From Mesorhizobium sp. AR02 (GTDB lineage Bacteria > Pseudomonadota > Alphaproteobacteria > Rhizobiales > Rhizobiaceae), in assembly GCF_024746835.1 (NCBI RefSeq), contig NZ_CP080531.1:1860001-1924000 (forward strand): DNA of 64,000 nucleotides, read 5' to 3'. Positions 1-11,856 of this stretch are shown in pieces. The notes under the pieces were generated by a model that saw only the letters and a program-made list of their open reading frames with translations, searched no databases and was not told the DNA's origin. The first letter of the stretch is position 1, and each line of letters starts with the position of its first letter. The translations under genes were made by a program, and so were the position numbers.

Positions 1-201
1 GCAAATTCACCATGGGTCCAAAAGGAACTGAACAACGCGCTTGTAAATGAAGTCCAGAGGCGAAAAGTCCACATTTTGCCGTTGAAACTCGACGACTCGC
101 CAATTCCTCAGATCATTGCGGATAAGAAATACGCAGATTTCTCTAAATCCTACAAAGCAGGGCTTGAAGACCTACTCACGTCGCTAAGGGGTGACCTATG
201 A
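1..201 (+). CDS. TIR-domain protein, C-terminal fragment (5' end outside the window)
   Basis: Frame 1 is open from the window edge to a TGA at 199-201 and gives 66 residues. The fragment starts ANSPWVQKEL and continues through a strand (VHILPLKLDD) and a YADF motif to a helix (GLEDLLTSL). This is the usual C-terminal half of bacterial TIR domains, where the S-x-W-x3-E motif carries the Glu used for NAD cleavage. Here Trp5 and Glu9 of the fragment fit, so NADase activity is possible but is inferred. Its stop overlaps the start of the next gene (ATGA), so the two are translationally coupled. Codons are AT-richer than in the core genes that follow, which suggests transfer. Everything N-terminal of the motif is outside the window, so other domains cannot be assessed. 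Confidence 0.75.
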   Translation, partial: ANSPWVQKELNNALVNEVQRRKVHILPLKLDDSPIPQIIADKKYADFSKSYKAGLEDLLTSLRGDL

Positions 202-1016
202 CCGCCGAAGAAACAAAGAAGCGACAAATGCCAAAAGGCGGACGAAAGGGCGGCTCTGTCTTTCCCCGAATAGCGCTGCAGGATGCACTCGGGTATGCAC
301 GAAAATTGGTCAGTAAGACTCATACAAGTGCACAACCAATGGACATTATCTTTTCCGGAGTTGTGGGCGCCAAGAGCGGCAAGGGGCGTGTTCGCATTTC
401 CGCACTAAGGCAGTATGGGCTCCTTAAGGGAGATGTGAAGTCCAGTTTCATCGCTGGTGATTTGGCTAAGAAAATTTCCGCCGCGCCGGAGGAAGAACTT
501 ATACCTCTGTATCAAGAGGCGATATTAAAGCCGACCGTCTTCAAAACGCTTTTTGACACTTTTCATGGGGATATAGTAACAAAATCAAAGCTTAAGCAAC
601 GTGCCGCAGATTTGAAAATCCATCCAGATGAGACCGAAACATGTGTTGAACTGTACATTTCTGGCATGCAGCTTGCTCGCTTGGTAACGGTTGACGGTGA
701 CCGTGTCACCCATGTTGCATCAAACGGCATTGGGGCAACATCAGACGATGGCCGCCCTGCGGATGATAACCTCGGATTGCAAGATGGGGCAGCAGCAGAT
801 GAGGCCCCTGATGCAAACCTTGACACGAAAACTGACTTTGAAAATGCCAACGGAGGCCAAGACACTAATACAGGCCGCGAAGCTGCTTTGCCGGCTGAGA
901 CGGCGCACGCCATACCGCGCGCCATCTTTAACGTAAATGTTACGCTCGACTCCAGTTTGGATACGGAGAAGCTGAAAAAACAGCTCGAACTCTTAAAGCA
1001 GTTTGGAGCAATTTGA
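198..1016 (+). CDS. Winged-helix-like protein coupled to the TIR gene, unknown function
   Basis: This protein has 272 residues and starts at the ATG inside the ATGA overlap with the TIR gene. A basic N-terminus (about 1-20) is followed by a helical region (about 24-175). Its pattern, with a segment like RISALRQYGLLKG followed by predicted helices and a LYISGMQLARLV stretch, resembles winged-helix proteins of the DUF5343 kind; that is a resemblance only. Residues about 180-235 are acidic, Gly/Asp/Asn-rich and probably disordered. The C-terminus (FNVNVTLDSSLDTEKLKKQL) is a strand plus an amphipathic helix and may be an oligomerisation tail. There is no catalytic motif, signal peptide or membrane segment. 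Coupling to a TIR protein suggests a sensor or adaptor partner. AT-rich codon use sets the pair apart from the genes downstream. Confidence 0.7.
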   Translation: MTAEETKKRQMPKGGRKGGSVFPRIALQDALGYARKLVSKTHTSAQPMDIIFSGVVGAKSGKGRVRISALRQYGLLKGDVKSSFIAGDLAKKISAAPEEELIPLYQEAILKPTVFKTLFDTFHGDIVTKSKLKQRAADLKIHPDETETCVELYISGMQLARLVTVDGDRVTHVASNGIGATSDDGRPADDNLGLQDGAAADEAPDANLDTKTDFENANGGQDTNTGREAALPAETAHAIPRAIFNVNVTLDSSLDTEKLKKQLELLKQFGAI

Positions 1017-1201
1017 GTGCCAGCGCTTCACAATTAATGCTCAATGCCCACCCAAGTACAGGGCTACGACTGCAGCAATGTAGGACGCCGAGATCATCAA
1101 GTATGAGAACTGAAGGAAGGTCATAGGAGAAAATCCTCGTGCTGGAGAGGATTCTCCTAATAGTCGCCGATTTTCGTTCCCGCAAAGGGAAAATTTTGAC
1201 A

Positions 1202-1217
1202 ATGGGTCTAGACCCAT
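1202..1217. repeat. Perfect 16-bp palindrome between the TIR pair and maeB
   Basis: ATGGGTCTAGACCCAT reads identically on both strands. It lies in the 258-bp space (1017-1274) between the converging winged-helix-like gene and maeB. It may be a protein-binding site or part of a terminator, but no T-run follows. The same spacer holds a minus-strand open frame of 27 codons (1041-1121) with a hydrophobic stretch, but it has no convincing ribosome site and is not called. Confidence 0.4.
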
Positions 1218-1274
1218 CGTCAGAAAAATTGATTCACGCTGACTCGAACGAACCAGTCGCAATATTTTATGCCC

Positions 1275-3554
1275 TCAAGTCCCCGCCGTATAAGCCGCGA
1301 TCGCCGCCATGTTGACGATGTCTGAGTCCTTCGCGTTCAGCGAAACGATCTGCACCGGCTTGTTCAGTCCGACCAGCAGCGGGCCGATCACCGTCGAGCC
1401 GCCGAGTTCCTGCAGCATCTTGGTCGAGATCGAGGCCGAGTGGAAGGCCGGCATGATCAGCACATTGGCCGGGCCGGTCAGCCTTATGAACGGATATTGC
1501 GCCATGGCGCGGGCATTGAGCGCGACGTCGGCGGCCATTTCGCCATCATATTCGAAATCGACGCGGCGCTTGTCGAGGATGCGCACCGCTTCCTGGACCC
1601 GCTCTGAGCGTTCGCCCTGGGGATGGCCGAAGGTGGAGTAGGCAAGCATGGCGAGCCTCGGCTCGTAGCCCATGCGGCGGGCGAAGCCTGCCGCTTCCTC
1701 GGCGATGTCGGCGATCTGCTCGGCATTCGGCATGTCGTGCACGGCGGTGTCGGCGACGAGCACGGTCTTGCCTCGCGCCAGCACGATCGACACGCCGATG
1801 ACGCGGTGGCCGGGCTTGGCGTCGATGACGCGGCGGATGTCGTCGAGCGCTGTCGAATAGTTGCGGGTCACACCGGTGACGATGCCGTCGGCGTCGCCCA
1901 GCGCCACCATGCAGGCGGCGAAGTGGTTGCGGTCGTTGTTGATCAGGCGCTGGCAATCACGGAACAGGAAGCCTTTGCGCTGCATGCGCTCGTACAGATA
2001 GTCGGTGTAGATGCCGTTGCGGCGCGACAACCGGGCATTGATGATCTCGATGCCTTGCTTGTTGAGGTCTATGCCGGCGTGCTTGGCGTTTTCCTTGATG
2101 ACGTCGTCGCGGCCAAGCAGGATGGCGGTGCCGAGCTTCTGGTTCACATAGGAGACGGCGGCGCGCATCACCTGCTCCTCCTCGCCCTCGGCGAAGACGA
2201 TGCGCTTTGGCTGGCGGCGCACGCGGTCGTAGATACGCTGCAAGGTGGAGGCGATCGGGTCGCGGCGAGCGGACAGTTCCTGCGCATAGCGGTCGAGATC
2301 GAGGATCGGCTTGCGGGCGACGCCCGACTCCATCGCCGCTTTGGCCACGGCAAGAGGAATTGCCGAGATCAGGCGCGGGTCGAACGGTACCGGGATGATG
2401 TAGTTGGGGCCGAATTTCGGCCGGTTGCCCTGATAAGCGGCAGCGACATCGTCGGGTACGTCCTTGCGCGCCAGTTCGGCGAGCGCTCTGGCCGCCGCGA
2501 TCTTCATGTCGTCGTTGATGGTGGTGGCCCTGACATCCAGCGCGCCGCGGAAGATGTAGGGGAAGCCGAGCACGTTGTTGACCTGGTTCGGATAGTCCGA
2601 ACGGCCGGTCGCCATGATGGCATCGGTGCGGATTTCGGCCACTTCCTCCGGCGTGATTTCCGGGTCGGGATTGGCCATGGCGAAGATGATCGGGTTCTTG
2701 GCCATCGACTGCACCATGGCGGTGGTCAGTGCGCCCTTGGCCGAGAGGCCGAGGAAGACGTCGGCGCCATCGAGCGCCTCGGCGAGGCTGCGCGTGTCGG
2801 TCTTGACCGCATGCGCCGACTTCCACTGATTCATGCCTTCGGTGCGGCCCTGGAAGACGACGCCCTTGGTGTCGCACAGGATGATGTTTTCGGGCGCGAA
2901 GCCCATCGCCTTCATCAGCTCGATGCAGGCGATGCCGGCGGCACCGGCTCCATTGCAGACCATTTTCGTGGTCTTCATGTCGCGGCCGGTGATTTCCAGC
3001 GCGTTGATCAGGCCGGCGGCCGAGATGATGGCGGTGCCGTGCTGATCGTCGTGGAAGACCGGAATGTCCATCAATTCGCGCAGCCGCTGCTCGATGATGA
3101 AGCACTCCGGCGCCTTGATGTCTTCCAGGTTGATGCCGCCGAAGGACGGCCCGAGGAAGCGCACGCAGTTGATGAACTCGTCGGCGTCCTCGGTGTCGAC
3201 CTCGAGGTCGATGGAATCGACATCGGCGAAGCGCTTGAACAGCACCGCCTTGCCTTCCATCACCGGCTTGGAGGCCAGCGCACCGAGATTGCCGAGGCCA
3301 AGGATGGCGGTGCCGTTGGAGATGACGGCAACCATGTTGCCGCGCGTCGTGTAGTCGAAGGCGCGGCTGGGATCCTCGGCGATGGCGCGCACCGGAACGG
3401 CGACCCCTGGCGAGTAAGCGAGGCTGAGGTCGCGCTGCGTGGCCATCGGCTTGGTGGCGACGATTTCCAGCTTGCCGGGCCGGCCCATAGCATGGAATTC
3501 GAGCGCTTCCTGCGCGCTGACGGACGGACCGCTGTTCTCGGTTTTCCTGGCCAT
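1275..3554 (-). CDS. maeB: NADP-dependent malic enzyme with C-terminal phosphotransacetylase-like domain
   Basis: The protein converts malate to pyruvate and CO2 with reduction of NAD(P). It has 759 residues, the usual length for the rhizobial chimeric malic enzymes. Residues 1-400 hold the malic enzyme domains, with FHDDQHGTA near 166 and the nucleotide-binding loop NGAGAAG near 200. From about 448 (RIVFAEGEEEQVMRAA) the chain is a phosphotransacetylase-like domain, known in this family to be regulatory and not catalytic. The ATG at 3554 is chosen because GAGGA lies about 12 bases upstream and MARKTENSG fits the family start; the longer frame upstream is low-complexity Arg/Ala sequence. Rhizobia have both NAD (dme) and NADP (tme) forms, and the sequence alone does not decide between them. 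Confidence 0.9.
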   Translation of the reverse strand: MARKTENSGPSVSAQEALEFHAMGRPGKLEIVATKPMATQRDLSLAYSPGVAVPVRAIAEDPSRAFDYTTRGNMVAVISNGTAILGLGNLGALASKPVMEGKAVLFKRFADVDSIDLEVDTEDADEFINCVRFLGPSFGGINLEDIKAPECFIIEQRLRELMDIPVFHDDQHGTAIISAAGLINALEITGRDMKTTKMVCNGAGAAGIACIELMKAMGFAPENIILCDTKGVVFQGRTEGMNQWKSAHAVKTDTRSLAEALDGADVFLGLSAKGALTTAMVQSMAKNPIIFAMANPDPEITPEEVAEIRTDAIMATGRSDYPNQVNNVLGFPYIFRGALDVRATTINDDMKIAAARALAELARKDVPDDVAAAYQGNRPKFGPNYIIPVPFDPRLISAIPLAVAKAAMESGVARKPILDLDRYAQELSARRDPIASTLQRIYDRVRRQPKRIVFAEGEEEQVMRAAVSYVNQKLGTAILLGRDDVIKENAKHAGIDLNKQGIEIINARLSRRNGIYTDYLYERMQRKGFLFRDCQRLINNDRNHFAACMVALGDADGIVTGVTRNYSTALDDIRRVIDAKPGHRVIGVSIVLARGKTVLVADTAVHDMPNAEQIADIAEEAAGFARRMGYEPRLAMLAYSTFGHPQGERSERVQEAVRILDKRRVDFEYDGEMAADVALNARAMAQYPFIRLTGPANVLIMPAFHSASISTKMLQELGGSTVIGPLLVGLNKPVQIVSLNAKDSDIVNMAAIAAYTAGT

Positions 3555-3769
3555 GATGCTTTTGATTTCCTCGCCGGTGCAGCACCTCCTTGAAGCGGGT
3601 GCTTTGTTTCGGTCCGAATTAAGACCACGCGCCGCCGCGTGTAAACCGCCAGCGCGCCGGAATCGCGGATCGGACGGGAAAATGCGGGTACTTGGTCGTC
3701 TCCGTCGTCCCCTGCTTTTCGAAGCCCCGGCATTAAACCCGGCCACCACATCTGCTAGCGTGCCCAGCC

Positions 3770-6499
3770 ATGAACATGCACAGCCCGAACGAGCCCGACG
3801 CCCCCGAGGTGATGACGCCGCCACAGCCCGGCGCTGCCGCCGTCACGCCGATGATGGAGCAGTTCATCGAGATCAAGGCGGCGAACCCGGATTCGCTGCT
3901 GTTCTACCGCATGGGCGATTTCTACGAGCTGTTCTTCGACGATGCCGAAAAGGCGAGCCGGGCGCTCGGCATCGTGCTGACCAAGCGCGGCAAGCACCAG
4001 GGCCATGACATCCCGATGTGCGGCGTGCCGGTGCATGCCGCGGACGACTATCTGCAGAAGCTGATCGGCCAGGGGTTCCGCGTCGCCGTCTGCGAGCAGA
4101 TCGAGGATCCGGCCGAAGCCAAGAAGCGCGGCTCCAAATCGGTGGTGCGTCGCGATGTGGTGCGGCTGGTGACGCCGGGCACCATCACCGAGGACAAATT
4201 GCTGGCACCGTCGGAATCGAGCTTCCTGATGGCGCTGGGTCGGGTGAAGGGCGGCAGCGACCACAGCTTTGCCTTGGCCTGGATCGATATCTCGACTGGC
4301 GCCTTCCGCGTTGCCGAGACCACCGCCGACCGGCTGCTCGCCGACATCTTCCGTGTCGATCCGCGCGAGATGATCGTCGCCGAGCCGGTGTTTCACGATC
4401 CGGAGCTGAAGCCGGTGTTCGACATGCTCGGCCGTGTCGCCAATCCGCAGCCGCCGTCGCTGTTCGATTCGGCCTCGGCCACCGGGCGCATCGCCCGTTT
4501 CTTCGATGTGGCGACGCCGGACAGCTTCGGTACGTTTTCGCGCGCCGAACTGTCGGCGATCTCGGGCGCCATCGCCTATGTCGAGAAGACGCAGAAAGCC
4601 GAGCGGCCGCCACTGTCGCGGCCCGAGCGCGAGGAGCAGGGCTCGACGCTGTTCATCGATCCGGCGACGCGCGGCAATCTCGAGCTCTTGCGCACATTGT
4701 CCGGCAGCCGCGACGGTTCGCTGTTCAAGGCGATCGACCGCACGGTGACCGGTGGCGGCGCAAGGCTGCTCGCCGACCGGCTGATGGCGCCGCTGACCGA
4801 TCCGTCAGCGATCGGTGCGCGCCTCGATTCGGTGTCGTTCTTCCGCTCCGAAACCCGGCTTTGCCAGGCAGTGCGGACGAGCCTGAAGAGCGTCGCCGAC
4901 ATGCCGCGCGCGCTGTCCAGGCTGGCGCTCAACCGCGGCGGCCCGCGCGATCTCGGCGCGCTGCGTGCCGGCTTCGAGGCGGCCGGTGCCATCGCCGAGA
5001 TTTTTGCCGCGACTGCCCTGCCCCAGGAATTGGCTGGCGCAATGGCCGCTATTCAAGCGCTGCCCCAGGCGCTTGCCCGGCATCTGATGCAGGCGCTGAG
5101 TGAGGAACTGCCGCTGTTGAAGCGCGACGGTGGCTTCCTTCGCGGCAGTTACCACCCGGAACTCGACGAGATGCGGGCGCTGCGCGACGAGTCGCGAAAA
5201 GTGATCGCCGGGCTGGAACGCTCGCTGATCGAGGAGACCGGCATCCGTTCGCTAAAAATCCGGCACAACAATGTGCTCGGCTACTATATCGAGGTGACCG
5301 CCAACCACCATGCGATCATGACCGGCAGCGATGGCGCCAAGGCGCGCTTCATCCACCGCCAGACCATGGCCAATGCCATGCGCTTCACCACGACCGAGCT
5401 TGCCGAACTCGAGACCAAGATCGCCAATGCCGCCGACCGGGCGCTGAGCATCGAGCTGGCGGCATTCGATGCGCTGATGGCGGAAGCCGTCGGCGAAGCA
5501 GAAAAAATCCGTGCCGGCGCCGACGCGCTCGCCGTGATCGATGTGTCGGCGGCGCTTGCGCTACTTTCGGAAAGCGAGGCCTGGTGCCGGCCGGTGGTGG
5601 ATTCCAGCCTTGCCTTCGAGATTGCCGGCGGCCGGCATCCGGTGGTCGAGCAGGCACTGCGCCGCTCCGGCGAAGGCCCGTTCGTGGCCAATGATTGCGA
5701 CCTGTCACCGGAGGGTAGCGCCAAGAACGGTGCCATTTGGCTTCTGACCGGCCCCAACATGGGCGGTAAATCGACGTTCCTGCGGCAAAACGCGCTGATC
5801 GCCATCCTGGCCCAGACTGGCTCCTTCGTGCCGGCGACATCGGCCCATATCGGCGTCGTCGACCGGCTGTTCTCGCGCGTCGGCGCTTCCGACGATCTGG
5901 CGCGCGGCCGTTCGACCTTCATGGTCGAGATGGTCGAGACGGCGGCAATCCTCAACCAGGCCGGCGAACGGGCGCTGGTGATCCTCGACGAGATCGGCCG
6001 CGGCACCGCCACCTTCGACGGCCTGTCGATCGCCTGGGCGGCGGTGGAATACCTGCATGAGAAGAACCGCTGCCGGGCAATCTTTGCCACCCATTTCCAC
6101 GAAATGACCTCGCTCGCCGGCAAGCTGACGCGGCTCCATAACGTCACCATGCGGGTCAAGGAATGGGAAAACGACGTCGTCTTCCTGCACGAGGTCGGCA
6201 GAGGTGCGGCCGACCGCTCCTACGGCGTGCAGGTGGCGCGGCTCGCCGGCCTGCCCGAAGCGGTGGTCGACCGAGCCAAACAGGTGCTGCACCAATTGGA
6301 GGAAGGCGAGGTTTCGGGCAAGACCAACCGGCTGGTCGACGACCTGCCGCTGTTTTCGGTGGCCATGAAGCGCGAAGCGCCGAAGCCGGTAAAGAGCGAT
6401 GCGCTGGGTGCCGCGCTCGGCGATATCAATCCCGACGAGATGACGCCACGGGAGGCGCTGGAGGCGCTCTACCGGCTGAAAGGGCTGGCGGGGAAGTAG
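3770..6499 (+). CDS. mutS: DNA mismatch repair protein MutS
   Basis: MutS recognises mismatches and small loops and recruits MutL using ATP. The chain has 909 residues. The N-terminal mismatch-binding Phe-x-Glu lies in [10 protein letters not shown] near residue 46. The core and clamp domains follow, then the ATPase with Walker [11 protein letters not shown] near 660 and Walker [14 protein letters not shown] near 738. A C-terminal tail with [15 protein letters not shown] matches the MutS dimerisation/tetramerisation segment. About 30 extra residues precede the first conserved part ([12 protein letters not shown]); the Met at position 28 is an alternative start, and no strong ribosome site decides between them. 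It is divergent from maeB across 215 bp. Confidence 0.97.
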   Translation: MNMHSPNEPDAPEVMTPPQPGAAAVTPMMEQFIEIKAANPDSLLFYRMGDFYELFFDDAEKASRALGIVLTKRGKHQGHDIPMCGVPVHAADDYLQKLIGQGFRVAVCEQIEDPAEAKKRGSKSVVRRDVVRLVTPGTITEDKLLAPSESSFLMALGRVKGGSDHSFALAWIDISTGAFRVAETTADRLLADIFRVDPREMIVAEPVFHDPELKPVFDMLGRVANPQPPSLFDSASATGRIARFFDVATPDSFGTFSRAELSAISGAIAYVEKTQKAERPPLSRPEREEQGSTLFIDPATRGNLELLRTLSGSRDGSLFKAIDRTVTGGGARLLADRLMAPLTDPSAIGARLDSVSFFRSETRLCQAVRTSLKSVADMPRALSRLALNRGGPRDLGALRAGFEAAGAIAEIFAATALPQELAGAMAAIQALPQALARHLMQALSEELPLLKRDGGFLRGSYHPELDEMRALRDESRKVIAGLERSLIEETGIRSLKIRHNNVLGYYIEVTANHHAIMTGSDGAKARFIHRQTMANAMRFTTTELAELETKIANAADRALSIELAAFDALMAEAVGEAEKIRAGADALAVIDVSAALALLSESEAWCRPVVDSSLAFEIAGGRHPVVEQALRRSGEGPFVANDCDLSPEGSAKNGAIWLLTGPNMGGKSTFLRQNALIAILAQTGSFVPATSAHIGVVDRLFSRVGASDDLARGRSTFMVEMVETAAILNQAGERALVILDEIGRGTATFDGLSIAWAAVEYLHEKNRCRAIFATHFHEMTSLAGKLTRLHNVTMRVKEWENDVVFLHEVGRGAADRSYGVQVARLAGLPEAVVDRAKQVLHQLEEGEVSGKTNRLVDDLPLFSVAMKREAPKPVKSDALGAALGDINPDEMTPREALEALYRLKGLAGK

Positions 6500-6533
6500 G
6501 CACCTCTGCCATCCGGGCGGCGGCACAGGAACC

Positions 6534-6564
6534 GCCAATCTCCCCCCTCGTGGGGGAGATTGGC
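6534..6564. terminator. Perfect 13-bp hairpin between convergent mutS and aldo/keto reductase genes
   Basis: GCCAATCTCCCCC pairs perfectly with GGGGGAGATTGGC around a 5-base loop. It sits in the 79-bp gap between two converging genes, so it can serve both as a terminator or mRNA-end stabiliser. No U-tract follows on either side, so Rho-independent termination is uncertain. The sequence also has the look of a dispersed palindromic unit. Confidence 0.6.
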
Positions 6565-6578
6565 AACTTCATCGCCGC

Positions 6579-7424
6579 TCAGATCATCTCCAGCCCGCGC
6601 TTGCGCGTTGGTGGCCGGAAAGCGCGGTCGAGATCGGCGAGATCCTGCGGCGTAAGCTCGATGTCGAGCGCGGCAAAATTCTGGCGGACATGCTGCTGGC
6701 TGCTGGCTTTCGGAATGGCGATGACGCCCTCCTGCTGCATCACCCAAGCCAAGGCGATTTGTGCAGGGGTCGCACCGTGGCGGGCGGCGACGGCTTCAAG
6801 TCTGCTGTTGCGCGCCAACGCGCCCTGCTCGACCGGCGAATAGGCCATCAGCGGAATGCCGCGCTGTCGGCTCCAGGGCGCCAGATCGAACTCGAGGCCG
6901 CGACGGACCAGATTGTAAAGCACCTGGTTGGTCTGGACGTTGCCGCCATCGGGCAAGCCGGTGAGCTCTTCCATCTCCTCGGTGTCGAAATTGCTGACGC
7001 CCCAATGGCGGATCTTGCCGGCCTTCTTCAAGGCCTCGAAGGCTTCGACCGTCTCCGCCAAAGGCACGCTGCCCGGCCAATGCAAGAGATAGAGGTCGAT
7101 GCGGTCGGTGCGCAGGCGCTTCAGGCTGTTCTCGCAGGCGCGCTGCACGCCCGCGCGCGACGCGTTTGATGGCAGCACTTTCGAGACCACGAAGACCTCG
7201 GCGCGGCGCCCGGCAATGGCTTCGGCCACCACCTCCTCGGCGCCGCCGCTGGCATACATTTCGGCGGTGTCGATCAGCGTGATGCCAAGGTCGAGGCCAA
7301 GCTTGAGCGCGCTGACCTCATCGGCACGGCGCCGCGAATCCTCGCCCATTTTCCACGTGCCCTGGCCAAGAACGGCAATGGCTTCGCCGGAGGGCAGCGT
7401 AGTGGTTCTGACGATCGATGGCAT
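6579..7424 (-). CDS. Aldo/keto reductase
   Basis: A 281-residue NADPH-dependent oxidoreductase of the AKR TIM-barrel superfamily. The catalytic tetrad is present: Asp52 and Tyr57 (LIDTAEMY), Lys82 (VVSKV) and His115 (LYLLHWPG). The C-terminal cofactor region reads [13 protein letters not shown]. The physiological aldehyde is unknown. It is the last gene of a minus-strand run after the copper ATPase and DUF305 genes, 87 bp from the latter, so it may be co-transcribed under copper control, possibly to deal with carbonyls formed under metal stress. That role is inference; the family has many general detoxification members. Confidence 0.88.
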   Translation of the reverse strand: MPSIVRTTTLPSGEAIAVLGQGTWKMGEDSRRRADEVSALKLGLDLGITLIDTAEMYASGGAEEVVAEAIAGRRAEVFVVSKVLPSNASRAGVQRACENSLKRLRTDRIDLYLLHWPGSVPLAETVEAFEALKKAGKIRHWGVSNFDTEEMEELTGLPDGGNVQTNQVLYNLVRRGLEFDLAPWSRQRGIPLMAYSPVEQGALARNSRLEAVAARHGATPAQIALAWVMQQEGVIAIPKASSQQHVRQNFAALDIELTPQDLADLDRAFRPPTRKRGLEMI

Positions 7425-7511
7425 GGCGGGCTCCAGTTGGGGCCGGATCGCAGCACAGGCCGGGCGAGAAATCCAGAGGGCCTTCTCGCCGCCTTCGCGA
7501 TTGCAGGAAGC

Positions 7512-7901
7512 CTACTTCACCGGATGAGCGGCAAGCCAGTCCTGCATCTGCTTGATCTCGGCTTCCTGCGCGGCGATGACGCCTTCGGCCAGCTTGCGGA
7601 TTTCCGGGTCCTTGCCATTGGCAAGCTCGACTTTGGCCATGTCGATCGCACCCTGATGGTGCGGAATCATGCCGCGGACGAAGTCGACATCGGCATTGCC
7701 GGTGTATTTGACCATCATGTCCTTGTGCATCTTGTCCATCGCCTTCTTGTAGCCAACGGTGGCAGGGCTTTGCGCACCCATCGCCATACCGGCCATGTTA
7801 TGTTTCATCTCTTCGCTCTGCGCCGGAACGCTTTCGAGGAAGACGGCGAGCAGCATTCCGGCCGCCATCAGCAAAAGCACGAGTTTCTTGGCCAAGGTCA
7901 T
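7512..7901 (-). CDS. DUF305 (CopM-type) exported metal-associated protein
   Basis: The protein has 129 residues. Residues 1-27 form a signal peptide or membrane anchor (MTLAKKLVLLLMAAGMLLAV). The mature part is Met/His-rich near the start (EEMKHNMAGMAMG) and carries the DUF305 signature GMIPHHQGAIDMA with its paired histidines. Members such as CopM bind copper in the periplasm, and Met/His clusters fit Cu(I) and Cu(II) ligands. It lies 43 bp after the copper ATPase on the same strand and is probably in the same operon, acting as periplasmic copper buffer for ions the pump exports. Confidence 0.85.
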   Translation of the reverse strand: MTLAKKLVLLLMAAGMLLAVFLESVPAQSEEMKHNMAGMAMGAQSPATVGYKKAMDKMHKDMMVKYTGNADVDFVRGMIPHHQGAIDMAKVELANGKDPEIRKLAEGVIAAQEAEIKQMQDWLAAHPVK

Positions 7902-7944
7902 TCATGGTCTCCTGTTGCTTGGTTTTCGTATTTGGGGGTTTCGA

Positions 7945-10464
<2,520 letters not shown>

Positions 10465-10496
10465 TCCAAATGCCTCTGTGCCTGTGCTTCGGCGCT

Positions 10497-10527
10497 GAGG
10501 TAGTGCTTCCAGTAACTGGAAGGTCAA
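10497..10527 (-). promoter_or_regulatory. CueR-type promoter/operator of copA
   Basis: Read on the minus strand, a -35 TTGACC is followed by exactly 19 bases and a -10 TACCTC. The overlong spacer holds the palindrome CTTCCAGTTACTGGAAG (10506-10522), with ACCTTCC at its left end as in known CueR and HmrR sites. The 19-bp spacing is the hallmark of promoters twisted open by MerR-family activators. The copA start codon lies 33 bp downstream. The copper-type MerR regulator at 20140 is the obvious candidate to bind it. Confidence 0.9.
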
Positions 10528-10968
10528 GGGCTGTGCCGATTTTTCGCATTTTGGGGGCCCGACCGGGCTGTTCGCCCAGAAAAAGCCCACATTCCGTAGC
10601 GCAGGGCCTGATACCCGGCGCGGCCGCAACGCGCATAGACATCCGTGAAAACCAGCCTATCCGACACCCACGGTCGGAAACTGCTTGAGCTACCGAGGAA
10701 AATCTTGGGCTCCGGACGAATTCCGTCTTGCCGCCAGTGACCTTGAATAGAAAATTCCCCCTGCCGCCCGCAACATGTAATCCCCCGGTAATCCTGGGAA
10801 GATGGCCGGGTTTAAAAGCTTGTTTTTCTGATTGTGGCATAATATCCACTTCAGAGACGATCAACAAACCACAACGTCACCTGTGCCAGAAGGCTCCCGC
10901 GGTGCTTGGCGGTTCCTGTGAACGTTACGATTTCGTACAAAAAGTTTTCATACAAAATAGCTCGTAAA
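10528..10968. other. 441-bp intergenic region between copA promoter and the GT25 gene
   Basis: No gene is supported here. An AT-rich stretch around 10810-10850 includes CATAATAT, a plausible -10 region for the downstream glycosyltransferase, but no convincing -35 at proper spacing was found. Nearer the gene, the segment 10931-10968 contains two TACAAAA copies. Confidence 0.4.
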
Positions 10969-11766
10969 ATGAAACGCTTGGTTATCAATCTCGATCGATC
11001 TCCCTCTCGGCTTGCCCATATGACAGCGGAGTTCGCCCGTATTGGCATCGGATTCGAGCGGGTCGCGGCAATCGATAGCAAGGAACATCCCGAGCTGGTG
11101 CTGCAGCCACAGCACGCAATACACGCCATTCGGCCGCTTTCCGGCAGCGAGATCGCCTGCCTGCATAGCCATCGTGCCTGCTGGACGATCATCGCCGAGG
11201 ACGACGCCCCTTATGGCGCCGTGTTCGAGGACGATATGGTCTTCTCCGGCAAGGCCGGTATGTTGTTGGATGATACGGACTGGGTGCCGGCAGACGCGGA
11301 CGTCGTGAAGCTCGAGACGTTCTTCTCCACAACCGTGATCCAGAGGAGAAGGGCCTCTGCCGGACATGGCTTTTCCATGGTCCGGCTCCGCAAGGGCCAT
11401 CCGGGGGCCGGGGGTTATCTGCTCTCGCGGCGAACGGCGCGCGACTTTCTGGAGGCAACGGCGCAGGTCAGCATTGCTGTCGATGATCTCATCTTCAACC
11501 CCATCATGTCGGCCGGCAAGACCATCTACCAACTTGTTCCGGCGCTGTGCGCACAGGATCAGTTCGTCGGCGGAAAGCTGCCAAGCCTGCTTGACCAGGA
11601 ACGCGATGCTGCGCGGACCGCGAGCGGGCTTATGGCAAGGCAGAGGAAGCCGATGGCCGTGAGAATCAGCAGAGAGGCCGGGCGAACCGCACGGTGGATC
11701 GCCGATTTCTGCAGATTCCGGCAACGGATCGTCGTTCCCCTCGATCCGATCGAGGCAACGGACTAG
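10969..11766 (+). CDS. Family 25 glycosyltransferase (LPS-type)
   Basis: The protein has 265 residues and resembles GT25 enzymes that add sugars to lipopolysaccharide. It opens MKRLVINLDRSPSRLAHM, the typical GT25 N-terminus, and has the LHSHRACW and VFEDDMVFS motifs (the acidic cluster for metal and nucleotide-sugar binding), then GAGGYLLSRRTA and VDDLIFNP, common to the family. The ATG at 10969 is preferred because it starts exactly at the conserved strand; the frame extends 21 codons further upstream without similarity. It stands alone between copA and glnD. Acceptor and sugar are unknown. Confidence 0.82.
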   Translation: MKRLVINLDRSPSRLAHMTAEFARIGIGFERVAAIDSKEHPELVLQPQHAIHAIRPLSGSEIACLHSHRACWTIIAEDDAPYGAVFEDDMVFSGKAGMLLDDTDWVPADADVVKLETFFSTTVIQRRRASAGHGFSMVRLRKGHPGAGGYLLSRRTARDFLEATAQVSIAVDDLIFNPIMSAGKTIYQLVPALCAQDQFVGGKLPSLLDQERDAARTASGLMARQRKPMAVRISREAGRTARWIADFCRFRQRIVVPLDPIEATD

Positions 11767-11856
11767 GCCGCTTGCCGGGCCACCGGCAGGCCCCATACCC
11801 AGCGCCGCGAAAACGCGCTATAGACGCCGCCCAAAAGGCAAGGCCAACCGGTACCT

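Noticed and set aside
1041..1121. Minus-strand 27-codon hydrophobic peptide (MTFLQFSYLM...)
   Set aside because: No ribosome site upstream and no conservation information; one hydrophobic stretch alone is not enough.
1623..3593. Long open frame on the plus strand opposite the malic enzyme gene
   Set aside because: It is an antisense shadow of a high-GC gene. The product is rich in Gly, Asp, His and Arg with no family motif, and the minus-strand frame is a clear malic enzyme.
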